Source: CAYQMF01 sp964418595 (lineage in GTDB: Bacteria; Planctomycetota; UBA1135; UBA2386). Taken from it: a stretch of DNA of 64,000 bases. A program made the translations under genes and the position numbers. Where the stretch lies: positions 33,927 to 97,926 of the forward strand of contig CAYQMF010000009.1 in NCBI GenBank assembly GCA_964418595.1, written 5' to 3'. Each line of letters starts with the position of its first letter. The stretch's first letter is position 1. Below are positions 47,517 to 56,458 of the stretch, in pieces. The notes under the pieces are model-generated. The model made no database searches. It saw only the letters and a program-made list of their open reading frames with translations, and was not told the DNA's origin.

Positions 47517-47870
47517 ATGGCCAAGACCTCCGCCAAGCCCCTGCCCGCTGTTCAGCGCGTCCTGCGCGAGTTCGGGGCCAACCTCAAGTTGGCGCGCCTG
47601 CGCCGCGGGCTCGCCGCGGCGCTCGTCGCGGAACGTGCCGGCATGTCGCGCACCACGCTGCGTGCGATCGAACGCGGCGCGGTCGGCGTCACGCTCGGCG
47701 CCTGCGCCAACGTCTTGCACAGCCTCGGCCTCGTCGAGGACCTCCGCGCCGTGGCGCGCGACGACATCCTCGGCCGCAAGCTGCAAGACGCCGGTCTCGA
47801 GACCCGCAGCCGCGCCCCACGGCGACGGGGGACGACGCCACGCCGCGACCAGGGCCAGAAGAAGTCGTGA
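47517..47870 (+). CDS. hipB: HipB-like Xre-family antitoxin/repressor
   Basis: A 117-residue protein with one Xre helix-turn-helix (about 15-72): NLKLARLRRGLAAALVAERA, then GMSRTTLRAIERG and VLHSLGL. A basic, probably disordered tail rich in Arg and Lys follows. It should bind and neutralise the HipA kinase and repress its own promoter. Its stop overlaps the hipA GTG by 4 nt (GTGA), the classic coupled antitoxin-toxin order. The tail of about 40 residues is longer than in E. coli HipB. Confidence 0.88.
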   Translation: MAKTSAKPLPAVQRVLREFGANLKLARLRRGLAAALVAERAGMSRTTLRAIERGAVGVTLGACANVLHSLGLVEDLRAVARDDILGRKLQDAGLETRSRAPRRRGTTPRRDQGQKKS

Positions 47871-49156
47871 GCGGACGCCGGGTCATCGAGGTCGTCGCCG
47901 ACTGGGTCGGACTCGCCGGCGCCCGGCGCATGGGCGACCTGTCCGCGACGCCCGCCCGCGGCAAGGAAGTGTTCGCGTTCGAGTACGCCGACACCTGGCT
48001 GCGCGGCGGCCACGCCGCCGCCCTCGATCCGGCCCTGCAGCTCTACGGCGGCCCGCAGTACCCGCCCGCTGGCCAGGAGCAGTTCGGCGCCTTCCTCGAC
48101 TCGGCTCCGGATCGCTGGGGACGTTCGCTCATGCGGCGGCGCGAGGCGCTGCGTGCGCGGCACGAAGGCCGCGCCGAACGCGCACTCCTCGAGTCGGACT
48201 ACCTGCTCGGCGTCCACGACACCCACCGACTCGGCGGCCTGCGCCACCGGTTGGACGGTCGCTTCCGCGACGACGATGACGAACTCGCGTCGCCGCCGTG
48301 GACCTCGCTGCGCGAACTCCAACACGCGAGCCTGCAGCTCGAGCGCGACGATGCGGAGGAAGACGCCGACTACGCCCGCTGGCTGCGCATGCTGGTCTCG
48401 CCGGGCAGCTCGCTCGGCGGCGCGCGACCCAAGGCGAGCGTTCGCGACGAGCGCGACCGGCTGTGGATCGCGAAGTTCCCGAGCCGCAACGATCGCGACG
48501 ATGTCGGTGGCTGGGAGATGGTGGTGCACGATCTCGCGCACGCAGCCGGCATCGCCGTGCCGGAGGCGCGCGTCGAGAAACTCGCGAGCCGGGGAGGGCG
48601 AAGCTCGCCGGCCCGCGGACATCGGACCTTCCTCAGCCGTCGCTTCGATCGCACCGACGACGGCGACCGGATCCACTTCATGTCGGCCCTGACCATGCTC
48701 GGCCGCACCGATGGCGCGGAAGGCCACGCGGGCGCCAGCTACCTGCACCTCGCGGAAGCGCTGGCCCAGGTCGGCGCCCGCCCCGCGGAAGACCTCGAGC
48801 AGCTCTGGCGCCGCATCGTGTTCTTCGTCTGCGTGTCGAACACCGATGACCACCTGCGCAACCACGGGTTCCTGCTCGACGCCGGCGGGTTCCGGCTCGC
48901 GCCCGCCTACGACGTGAACCCTGATCCCGACGGCGAAGGCCTGACCCTGAACATCACCGAGACCGACAACGCGCAGGACCTCGATCTGGTGCTCGGCGTC
49001 GCCGATCTGTTCCGCCTGCGGGCGCCGCGGGCACGCGCGGTCGCCGACGAGGTCATCGCAGCGGTCCGCGCGTGGCGTCGCGTCGCCGACGCGCACGGGC
49101 TCGGCCGCACCCAGCAGCAGCGCATGGCGCGCGCGTTCCGGACCGCCGACGCGTGA
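47867..49156 (+). CDS. hipA: HipA-family Ser/Thr kinase toxin
   Basis: A 429-residue protein of normal HipA length. The N-terminal HipA domain includes FGAFLDSAPDRWGRSLMRRR. The kinase core has the P-loop-like SSLGGARPKAS (equivalent to the GGxRPKA motif), the catalytic loop SNTDDHLRNHGFLL and the metal-binding AYDVNP. E. coli HipA phosphorylates glutamyl-tRNA synthetase and triggers growth arrest; the target here is unknown. All key motifs look intact. It starts at a GTG overlapping hipB. The pair sits between two ABC-exporter operons on the opposite strand. Confidence 0.93.
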   Translation: MSGRRVIEVVADWVGLAGARRMGDLSATPARGKEVFAFEYADTWLRGGHAAALDPALQLYGGPQYPPAGQEQFGAFLDSAPDRWGRSLMRRREALRARHEGRAERALLESDYLLGVHDTHRLGGLRHRLDGRFRDDDDELASPPWTSLRELQHASLQLERDDAEEDADYARWLRMLVSPGSSLGGARPKASVRDERDRLWIAKFPSRNDRDDVGGWEMVVHDLAHAAGIAVPEARVEKLASRGGRSSPARGHRTFLSRRFDRTDDGDRIHFMSALTMLGRTDGAEGHAGASYLHLAEALAQVGARPAEDLEQLWRRIVFFVCVSNTDDHLRNHGFLLDAGGFRLAPAYDVNPDPDGEGLTLNITETDNAQDLDLVLGVADLFRLRAPRARAVADEVIAAVRAWRRVADAHGLGRTQQQRMARAFRTADA

Positions 49157-49199
49157 GCTTCACGCCTGGTCGCCTGCCCGCGCATCGGCAGTGGCAACG

Positions 49200-50888
49200 T
49201 CACTCGCGTCGCACCTCGTAGTCGAGCAGGACATGCCCGTCCTCGCCACCGAGGCCGGCGGCGGGATCGAGCAGCAGTTCGGGCGGGGAGCGCAGGAGCA
49301 CGAACACGCGGGTGCCGCGCGTGGCGAACACCTTGTCGTCGTTGGTGTTCACGAGCAGGCGTTCGCGCACGATGTTCGCGGCGAGTGACGGCACCGAGAT
49401 CTCCTGGTCGCCCATCATGCGCGCCATCCGCTGTTGCTCGGCGCTGGTGAGCGGCTCGCCGGCGACCAGGCGGTCGCCCGCCGGGATCAGCGTGGTGAGA
49501 ATGCCCCCGCGCAGGAGGAAGCCGCCCTCGACCCTGCCCTTCGCACCCTCGACGACGAACTCCTCGACGTCCACGGCGCGCACCTTCGGCAGGTCGGCGA
49601 CCGCGTAGTGGCCGCGATGCACGAGGCCGCGCGCGCTGAACATCGGCATGTCGACCACGAGGCGACCGCCCGCCCCGTTGTCGACCACGCCGTCGACGGC
49701 TTCGTGGATCTGCGCCGTCGACAGCAAGCTCGCGGGGATGCGCGGCCGGATCTCGCGCTGGCCGCCGGTGGTGACGAAGGCGTTGGTGTACTGCGTCACC
49801 GCCAGCTCCCCATCGCCGCACACGCGCGCGTAGGCGAGCGTGCGCACGCGCGAGACCTCGTCGTAGCCGCGCGCGCCCAGCCAGCCGAACAGCACGGTGA
49901 ACGCTGCGACCACACCGAGCAGGTAGCCGATCGAGAGCCGCCAGTCCACGCGCCGGCGCGCCAGTCGCCAGTGCAGCGGGCCGACGCAAACGAGGAAGGC
50001 GAGCGCCGCCGTGAAGATCCAGCCCCACGCGTGCTTGGGCAGGAGCGAGAGCTGCAGGTCGCTGAGCACGTCGGGCGCGCGCGCCAGCGGCGGCCGCTGC
50101 TCGTCGGGCGGCAGCGGCGGTCGGTCGAGGCGCGCCGGCGACAGGTCGACGAGCGGCACCGCGTAACGGGTCACGGCGCCGACGCCCACGGCGAACGCGG
50201 GGCGCGGGTCGTCGAGCACGCCGAGCGCGCCGCCGAACACGGGGTGCTTGCCGTCGCGCAGGGCGAGGTGCAGGCGACCGCCGCCGCGCACCCACGCCAG
50301 GAAGGCGAGCGCGCGGCCTTCGTCCCACTGCGGCGCGAAGTCGAGCACGACGTCGGCGAGCGTCTCCGCCGCGCCGGGGATCGGCGGGAACCACGCCGCG
50401 GGGAACGTCGGCAGGCGGTTTTGTGCGCCGCGGGGCGCGTCGCCTTCGCACATCACCACCGCAACCGGCCACCCGGCGCTCGGCGCCGGCCGCACGTCGA
50501 TGCGCGCGAACCCCGCGTTCGCCCAGCGCAGCGACCACTGCCGGTCGGCGGACGTCACGAACGGATGGAACTGCACGACGCGGCTCGCGCCGGGCGCGAG
50601 GTAGCAGCGTTCGACGAGGGGCGCGCCGAGGTCGCGCAAGCCGTCGCTCTCGAGGAGGACCAGGTTGGTGTCGATCGGGGCGTTCGACGGGTTGCCGACG
50701 ACGACGGTGAGCGGGTTGAAGAACCCGGCCACGACGGTGGCGCAGTCGAAGCCCCAGGAGGTCGACTCGATCCTCTGCGCCGCGAGCCCGCTGCCCAGTG
50801 CGGCCAGCAAGGCGAACGGCACGAGCCGACGACGGCGGTGATTCAGAGTGACCCTCACGCGGCGTGGGAGCTTAGCGGTCTCGCGCAT
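49200..50888 (-). CDS. Membrane protein of the MoxR/ABC cluster
   Basis: A 562-residue protein. N-terminal export signal (LVPFALLAALGSGLAAQ), a beta-rich extracytoplasmic region (about 40-290), two membrane helices (GWIFTAALAFLVCVGPLHW; IGYLLGVVAAFTVLFGWLG), then another extracytoplasmic beta region. I do not recognise a named domain; the layout resembles membrane proteins placed at the end of MoxR/DUF58/VWA clusters. The ATG at 50888 overlaps the upstream permease stop by 17 nt, consistent with coupling. It is the last gene of the eight-gene unit. Confidence 0.75.
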   Translation of the reverse strand: MRETAKLPRRVRVTLNHRRRRLVPFALLAALGSGLAAQRIESTSWGFDCATVVAGFFNPLTVVVGNPSNAPIDTNLVLLESDGLRDLGAPLVERCYLAPGASRVVQFHPFVTSADRQWSLRWANAGFARIDVRPAPSAGWPVAVVMCEGDAPRGAQNRLPTFPAAWFPPIPGAAETLADVVLDFAPQWDEGRALAFLAWVRGGGRLHLALRDGKHPVFGGALGVLDDPRPAFAVGVGAVTRYAVPLVDLSPARLDRPPLPPDEQRPPLARAPDVLSDLQLSLLPKHAWGWIFTAALAFLVCVGPLHWRLARRRVDWRLSIGYLLGVVAAFTVLFGWLGARGYDEVSRVRTLAYARVCGDGELAVTQYTNAFVTTGGQREIRPRIPASLLSTAQIHEAVDGVVDNGAGGRLVVDMPMFSARGLVHRGHYAVADLPKVRAVDVEEFVVEGAKGRVEGGFLLRGGILTTLIPAGDRLVAGEPLTSAEQQRMARMMGDQEISVPSLAANIVRERLLVNTNDDKVFATRGTRVFVLLRSPPELLLDPAAGLGGEDGHVLLDYEVRRE

Positions 50889-52341
50889 GGTTGCCGACAC
50901 GACCATCCTCCACCCGACACGTCGTGCCGTGCGAGATGCCCCACGCAACGAAGGTCCAGACCGCGGCGTGCCCGAGGAAGAAGGGCTCCGGCTCGCGCGG
51001 CTGCGCCACCCAGCCCATCGCGAACATCAGCACGCCCAGGCCGAGGACGATGAGGAGCGCGACCGCCCAAGGCGCCACCGGCACGACGAGGCCACAGCGT
51101 TCGCCGACGGCGTCGGCGAGGAACGCACCGGCCGCGATCATCACGAGGAACGCCGCGAAGCTCGACTCGTGCAGTTGGTGCGGAGCCAGCATCCACGCCA
51201 CGGGCAGGCCGAAGGCGAGGACCCCCAGGGTCTGCCAGCGCGCACAGCGCACGGCGTGCAGCCACTGCGTCGCCTTCGGCTGCGTCAAGGTCAGCAGCGG
51301 CAGCGTGCCGGCCAGCCGGTGCACGCGGATCGACCACGCGCCCAGCAGCGCGGCGAGCACGATGAGCACGCAGACCAGGGTCATCATCGTCTGCACGCCA
51401 CCCGACAGCGACGACGCGCCGGTGTCCAGCATGTAGAGGCACGCGGCCACGTTCACGCCCGTGAGCAGGAGCCAGGTGCGCCGTCCACCCGTGGCCTGCC
51501 GCTGCGCCAGGTGCCGCACCGCCGCGCCACCGGCCGGGAAGCGACCTCCGTCGCGCCGGAAGAAGCGCCACCGCGCAGACCGCGCCCCCCCCTCGATCCG
51601 TGCATCGAAGCGCCACCAGCCGAGCAGCGCCGCCGACACCGCGAGCACAGCCTGCCCGCCGAGGCCCCGCGCGAGCAGGCCGGAGGTCCCTGCGCCATCG
51701 CACAACGCCCCCAGCAGGTTGGTGGCGAGGTAGGGCCGCACCGCTTCGAGGATCCCGAAGGGTCCGCTCACTCCGATGCCGAACATCGCGGGGACGAACG
51801 TCGCGAGGCCCACGAGGATCGCCGCGCGCCACGTCGCCGCCGTCACGCTCTGCGCGCGAGCGGAGGCGAGCAACGCGAGCGCGTAGACCATGAGCGCATC
51901 CACGGCCACCACGAGCACCGACGCGCCGACCGCAGTCGCATCGGTGCCACCGAGTGCCACGGCCAGCAGCAAGAACGGCGCCTGCACCAGGATCACCAGC
52001 AGCATGAGCACCAGCGCACTCAGCGACTGCCCGAGCAGGTAGCCACCGGGCCCGATGCCCGCCACCCGCAGGAGCGACCAGGTGCGCCCCTCCCGCTCGG
52101 CGACGATCAGGGCCGGGAAGAGCGCGATGCCGCAGATCTCGACCACCCACAGGTTGACGTAGCCGAACCACTGCAGCACCACGACTCCCGGCGCGGATCG
52201 GGTGAAGCGTTCCGACGCCGCCACGGTCAACGCGAACAGCAGGCAGCCGGCGACGAAGCAGCGCATCCAGATCGGCCCGCGCGCCAGCGCGGCCGTACGC
52301 AGGTTGCGCGTCGCGATCAGCAGGGCGGCGGGCGTGGTCAT
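50872..52341 (-). CDS. ABC-2-type exporter permease (second of pair)
   Basis: A 489-residue membrane protein with about 12 helices. The paralog signature is LIVAEREGRTWSLLRVAGIG, then GQSLSALVLMLLVILVQAPF and LAVALGGTDA, aligning with the permeases at 52338 and 44818. Its ATG overlaps the stop of the upstream permease by 4 nt (ATGA). Together the two would form a heterodimeric channel driven by the ATPase-NHL fusion at the head of the unit. The substrate is unknown. Confidence 0.87.
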   Translation of the reverse strand: MTTPAALLIATRNLRTAALARGPIWMRCFVAGCLLFALTVAASERFTRSAPGVVVLQWFGYVNLWVVEICGIALFPALIVAEREGRTWSLLRVAGIGPGGYLLGQSLSALVLMLLVILVQAPFLLLAVALGGTDATAVGASVLVVAVDALMVYALALLASARAQSVTAATWRAAILVGLATFVPAMFGIGVSGPFGILEAVRPYLATNLLGALCDGAGTSGLLARGLGGQAVLAVSAALLGWWRFDARIEGGARSARWRFFRRDGGRFPAGGAAVRHLAQRQATGGRRTWLLLTGVNVAACLYMLDTGASSLSGGVQTMMTLVCVLIVLAALLGAWSIRVHRLAGTLPLLTLTQPKATQWLHAVRCARWQTLGVLAFGLPVAWMLAPHQLHESSFAAFLVMIAAGAFLADAVGERCGLVVPVAPWAVALLIVLGLGVLMFAMGWVAQPREPEPFFLGHAAVWTFVAWGISHGTTCRVEDGRVGNHARDR

Positions 52342-53699
52342 GCGGCGTAGAGCTTCGGCAGGCGGGACACCGTGGTCGACCCCATGCTGGCGCCGAGGAA
52401 TGCGAGCAGCGAACACGCGATCGCGGCGAGACCGACAGGCGACAGCGAGAGCGCGCCCAGCAGAGTCGTCAGGAAGACGATGGCGCCGCCGCCCAGCACG
52501 GTGACGGCGAGCGCCCCGCGCGCGCACGCGAGCCCGCAGTACTCTCCGAACCGGTCGGCGAAGAAGCCGGCGCACAGCGTCCAGAGCACCACCACCAAGA
52601 TCAGCTCGCCGGGAGCATCTTGCGCAATCGTCATCAGCACGGAGGTGAGCAGCACCACGGACACGTGAACGCCGGCCACGCGCATCCGCAGGCCGCGTTG
52701 CTCCGACAACCACCGGTGCGGTCCGCCCGCCAGGAGGAACAGGCCCGCCACGCGCGCGCGCCGCACCCGCTGCATGGCCTGCGCCGCGGACAGGCCCGCG
52801 TGCAGGAGGGTCAGCGCGCACTGCAGGGCCACCAGCGCGCCAAGTGCCAGGGGGATCAATCTGCCCCAGCCGCCGAGGACCAGCACGGCGAGCCCGAAGT
52901 GCGCGAAGACGACCACCGCGAGCGGAGACACGCCCCCGAATGCCAGACGCGCTGCGAGCATCGCGAAGACTCCGTGCTGGCTTTGGAACCGCGGACGCGC
53001 GACGACGCCGCCCGATGCGCGCGTCGTCGCGGCCGACCCGGCCTCGCCGCGCGGTTCGAACAGTCCCCAGGCGAGCACGCCGACCACGACGCCGAAGACG
53101 AGGCTCACCACGGCGCGGGCCGGCAACTCGATGTCCTCCCCGAACTGGGCGACCAACCAGACCGACCCCGGCACGACCACGAGCGCGAGCCGGATCGCGC
53201 CCGCGCTCGTGCGGGTCGCTGCGCCGGAGAACAGGGCCGCGGCGTACACGACGATCGTGCAGCAAAGCAACGCGAGCAGCTCGTCGGCGACGTAGGCCGG
53301 CGACGTTCCCCCCAGCGCCACCGCCAGCATGAGGAACGGCACCTGCACGAAGAGCACCAGCAGGCAGCCGATGAGCGCGCTCAGGGTCTGGCCCAGCAGG
53401 AACCCCAACGGCCGGAAACCCGCGAGGTGCAACAACGGCAGCGTGCCGCGTTCGCGCTCGTCGGCGATCAAGGTGGGGAACAGCGTGATCCCAGCCACGA
53501 GCAACGCGACGTAGTCGATGGCGAAGATTGCGTTGATCAACGTGCGCCCCGGTCCGCCGAAGTACGTGCGACCTCGGTACCCGAACCACAGCGCCACGAG
53601 CACCGCGGCGACGATGCCCGCACGCAAGACGATCAACCCACGCGTCCGCTCCGCGGCGCGCAGGTTGCGTGCGACCAACAGGCGCGCTCCCCCGATCAC
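52338..53699 (-). CDS. ABC-2-type exporter permease (first of pair)
   Basis: A 453-residue membrane protein starting at a GTG (53699) that overlaps the stop of the BatA-like gene by 4 nt. About 12 helices. The signature is LIADERERGTLPLLHLAGFR, then GQTLSALIGCLLVLFVQVPF and LAVALGGTSP. It is a close structural paralog of the next permease. Its position inside the MoxR cluster, with overlaps on both sides, ties export to the VWA proteins. Confidence 0.87.
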   Translation of the reverse strand: MIGGARLLVARNLRAAERTRGLIVLRAGIVAAVLVALWFGYRGRTYFGGPGRTLINAIFAIDYVALLVAGITLFPTLIADERERGTLPLLHLAGFRPLGFLLGQTLSALIGCLLVLFVQVPFLMLAVALGGTSPAYVADELLALLCCTIVVYAAALFSGAATRTSAGAIRLALVVVPGSVWLVAQFGEDIELPARAVVSLVFGVVVGVLAWGLFEPRGEAGSAATTRASGGVVARPRFQSQHGVFAMLAARLAFGGVSPLAVVVFAHFGLAVLVLGGWGRLIPLALGALVALQCALTLLHAGLSAAQAMQRVRRARVAGLFLLAGGPHRWLSEQRGLRMRVAGVHVSVVLLTSVLMTIAQDAPGELILVVVLWTLCAGFFADRFGEYCGLACARGALAVTVLGGGAIVFLTTLLGALSLSPVGLAAIACSLLAFLGASMGSTTVSRLPKLYAA

Positions 53700-55564
53700 G
53701 CGAGCACCCGTCGCCGCACGCGGCGGTAGAGCCACCACTCCAGGCACGCGAGCAGCAGGCCCGCGGCAACCAGCTCCGGCCACAGCGACCCGGCCGCCGT
53801 CTTGGCCGGCGCCCGCGCCGCCACGCTCAGCTCGCCCACGCGCAACGTTGCGCGCGGCGCGAGCCGCGATTCGTCGGCGTCGAGCAGGCTCACGCCGAGC
53901 CGGCGTATCGCCGACCCCTCCTCGATCGAGTACGCCCCCACCCGCGCCGCGCGCGCGCCCCTCACCGTGCCGTCGGCGTCGGCGCGCAGGGGCGCACGCA
54001 CACCGGCCGGTCCGAGCAACGTCACGTCCGCCCCCGCGGCTGCCGCGAACGGCGGCAGGTTGCCGGTGCGCGGCGCGATGAGATCGCGCAGGCCTGTGAG
54101 ATCGCGCGCCTCCGTCAGCAGGTTGCTCAGCAGCACCGGGAAGGCCACGCGGTACGGCAGCGTCGAGCGGTCGGGATCGAAGAGAAGCGCGTACGCCACG
54201 CGGTCGCCGCGCGGTGACCGCTGCCGGACCAGGAGCGGACCGTGCGCGCCGTGCACCAGGGTGGTGAAGCCAGCGCGCTCGAGGTCGGCCTCGCCCTTGC
54301 CCTCCTGCCAGCGCACGTCGTCGAGCACGACGAGGTCGTCGAACTCCACGTGCGTGAGCAGCGGGTCGAGCCGGTCGTGGTCGATGACGCGCCCTTCGCC
54401 TTCGGCCATGGTCACCACGTCCCGCAGGCCCGCGGGCACCGCGCCCACCGCGAGGCTCAGCGGCGCCGCCGAACCGAGGTCGTCGACGGTGCGGGCGATG
54501 ACGAGATCCGGCGTCGCGTCCACCAGCTCGAGGTCGTGGAACACCGCGAGGGCGCGCGCGAAGGTGTCGAGGTCGGCGTCGAGGCGCACACGCAGGAGCC
54601 GGCCGGGCGAGAGCGCGAGGTGCGCGGTGTCGTCGCTCGTGAGCGAGTCGCTGCCGCCGGGGATCAGGCGCAGAGTGAGCATCGCGCCGTCGCGCGCCGC
54701 GGCGTCGGGCAACGTCACCGGCAGCTCGACGCGCTCCGGCTGGTCGGGCGCGGGCGCGACCGCGACCTCGCCGACGGGTTGGCCGTCGAGTTCGACCACG
54801 AGCCGCGCGGTCGCCACCGTCGCCGCGTCGCCCGTCTCGCTGGTGGCGACCGCGACGAACACCCGCCACGCGTCGGCGCCGTCGCGCCGCGCCGCGAGCT
54901 TGACGATGCCGAGGTTGCGACCCGCCGGCGGCAGCGTCTCGAACACGAGCGGGAAGGGCAGGGCGAAGTCGCCGGCGTCGTTCAGGTTGCCGTCGGAGAT
55001 CAGGATCACCTGCCGCAGCTCGCGCTGCGCACCGAGCGCGGCCACGAGGCGCAGCGCGCTGGCGAGGTCGCCGCCGACCTCCTCCACCTGCACGGCGGTG
55101 AGCGCCGTCGCGAACGCGCGCGCGTCGGTGCCGAACGGCGCGGCCAACTCGGCGCCGTCGGCGAACGTCACCAGCGCCACGTCGCTGCCCGCGTGCTCCG
55201 CGAACAGCGCCGTCGCCCGCGCCTTGGCCGCGTCGATCCGACTCACCCCCGCCGCGTCGCGCGCCGCCATGCTCGCCGAGCGATCGAGCACGAGCACCAC
55301 TGCCTGTCCCTGCGCGCGCGTGCCGAACAACGGCTGCATCGCCGCGAACGCCAGGGCCAGCAGCAGCAGGATCTGCAGGAGCAGGAGCGGGTCGCGCCGC
55401 AGGCGGCGCAGCGGCGCGTTCACGCGCTCGTCGTGCATCGTCTGCCGCCAGAGCAGGAGCGACGGCACCTTCTGCGGCGGCCGGCGCAGGCGCAGCATGT
55501 GCAGGAGCACGAGCGGCGCGAGCAGCGCGAGGATCCACGCCGCGGCCGGGGCGAGGAAGGTCAT
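53696..55564 (-). CDS. BatA-like membrane protein with VWA domain
   Basis: A 622-residue protein. The N-terminal BatA signature has a membrane helix (FLAPAAAWILALLAPLVLLHML), then RRPPQKVPSLLLWRQ and a second helix (LLLLQILLLLALAFAAMQPL). A VWA domain follows with the MIDAS motif DRSASM, then a glutamine-amidotransferase-like region, and a C-terminal helix at the end (WPELVAAGLLLACLEWWLY). These proteins work with MoxR ATPases and DUF58 proteins at the inner membrane. The ATG at 55564 overlaps the DUF58 stop by 4 nt. Confidence 0.92.
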   Translation of the reverse strand: MTFLAPAAAWILALLAPLVLLHMLRLRRPPQKVPSLLLWRQTMHDERVNAPLRRLRRDPLLLLQILLLLALAFAAMQPLFGTRAQGQAVVLVLDRSASMAARDAAGVSRIDAAKARATALFAEHAGSDVALVTFADGAELAAPFGTDARAFATALTAVQVEEVGGDLASALRLVAALGAQRELRQVILISDGNLNDAGDFALPFPLVFETLPPAGRNLGIVKLAARRDGADAWRVFVAVATSETGDAATVATARLVVELDGQPVGEVAVAPAPDQPERVELPVTLPDAAARDGAMLTLRLIPGGSDSLTSDDTAHLALSPGRLLRVRLDADLDTFARALAVFHDLELVDATPDLVIARTVDDLGSAAPLSLAVGAVPAGLRDVVTMAEGEGRVIDHDRLDPLLTHVEFDDLVVLDDVRWQEGKGEADLERAGFTTLVHGAHGPLLVRQRSPRGDRVAYALLFDPDRSTLPYRVAFPVLLSNLLTEARDLTGLRDLIAPRTGNLPPFAAAAGADVTLLGPAGVRAPLRADADGTVRGARAARVGAYSIEEGSAIRRLGVSLLDADESRLAPRATLRVGELSVAARAPAKTAAGSLWPELVAAGLLLACLEWWLYRRVRRRVLA

Positions 55565-56451
55565 CGCACCACCCCCGCCACGCGCAGCGGCCCGAACAGC
55601 ATGGCCAGCGGCTCTTCGCTGCTGTCGAGGCGCACGAAACGCCCGCCCCGCCCGGCGCACAGGGCGCTGAGCGCCTGATGCTGCGCGCGCAGCGCGGCGT
55701 CGTAGCGCTGCAACAGCTCATCGCCGGCGGCGACGTCGAGCACGTCGCCGTTCTCTTCGTCGACGAGGCGCACGTCGTCGTCGAGCTGCGGGCGGAGTTC
55801 GCCCGGGCCGAGGAGTTGCAGGCCGATGGGTTCGAAGCCCGCGCCGGCCGCGAGGTTGGCGGCGCGCGGCAGCTCGCCCGCGGTGAGGAAGTCCGAGAGC
55901 AGCACGACGGCGCCGCGTCCCGACAGACGGGGGACCAGGTCGGTGAGCGCGCGGTCGAGGGTCTCGCGTCCGGCGGCGGCGCTGGTGCCTTCGAGGAAGG
56001 TCAACACCGGCGACAGGCCAGCGCGCCCGCGCACGGGACGCATGCTGCGCGGCGCGGCGTTGCTGCCGCCGAACGTGTGCACGCTCACCCGATCGCCCGC
56101 GCGCAGCACCATCGCCGCCAGCGCCGCCGCGAGCTGGCGCGCGCGCAGCAGCTTGCCTTCGGATCGCATCGACGCCGACGCGTCGACCAGCAACGCGACG
56201 TGCTGTTCTTCCTCGTCATGGTAGACCCGCAGCCACGGTCGCCGCGTGCGCGCGAGCAGGCTCCAGTCGAGCATGCGCACGTCGTCGCCGCGGCTGTACG
56301 GCCGGTGGTCCTTGAACTCGAGGCTGTGCCCGCCGCGCACCGCGCGGTGCCCGCCGGCGCCGCGGGCCGTGCGCCGGCGCCGCGTGGTCAGCGTCAGACG
56401 CGCGGCCTTCGCCAGCACGTCGGGGGTCAGCAGGGTCGAGGTCGCCGGCAC
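55561..56451 (-). CDS. DUF58 domain protein
   Basis: A 296-residue protein with the DUF58 hallmark: GHSLEFKDHRPYSRGDD, then RMLDWSLLARTRRPWLRVY and a VWA-like metal site VDASASM. A VWA-like fold continues with VVLLSDFL. DUF58 proteins are the standard partners of MoxR ATPases and lie between moxR and the VWA genes, as here. It starts 7 nt after the MoxR stop. It is cytoplasmic or membrane-associated with no clear helix. Confidence 0.94.
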   Translation of the reverse strand: MPATSTLLTPDVLAKAARLTLTTRRRRTARGAGGHRAVRGGHSLEFKDHRPYSRGDDVRMLDWSLLARTRRPWLRVYHDEEEQHVALLVDASASMRSEGKLLRARQLAAALAAMVLRAGDRVSVHTFGGSNAAPRSMRPVRGRAGLSPVLTFLEGTSAAAGRETLDRALTDLVPRLSGRGAVVLLSDFLTAGELPRAANLAAGAGFEPIGLQLLGPGELRPQLDDDVRLVDEENGDVLDVAAGDELLQRYDAALRAQHQALSALCAGRGGRFVRLDSSEEPLAMLFGPLRVAGVVR

Positions 56452-56458
56452 GATGCGC

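Noticed and set aside
42518..49156. Genomic island or prophage around the broken SulP gene and hipBA
   Set aside because: No integrase, transposase, phage gene or attachment repeats seen, and GC is not shifted.
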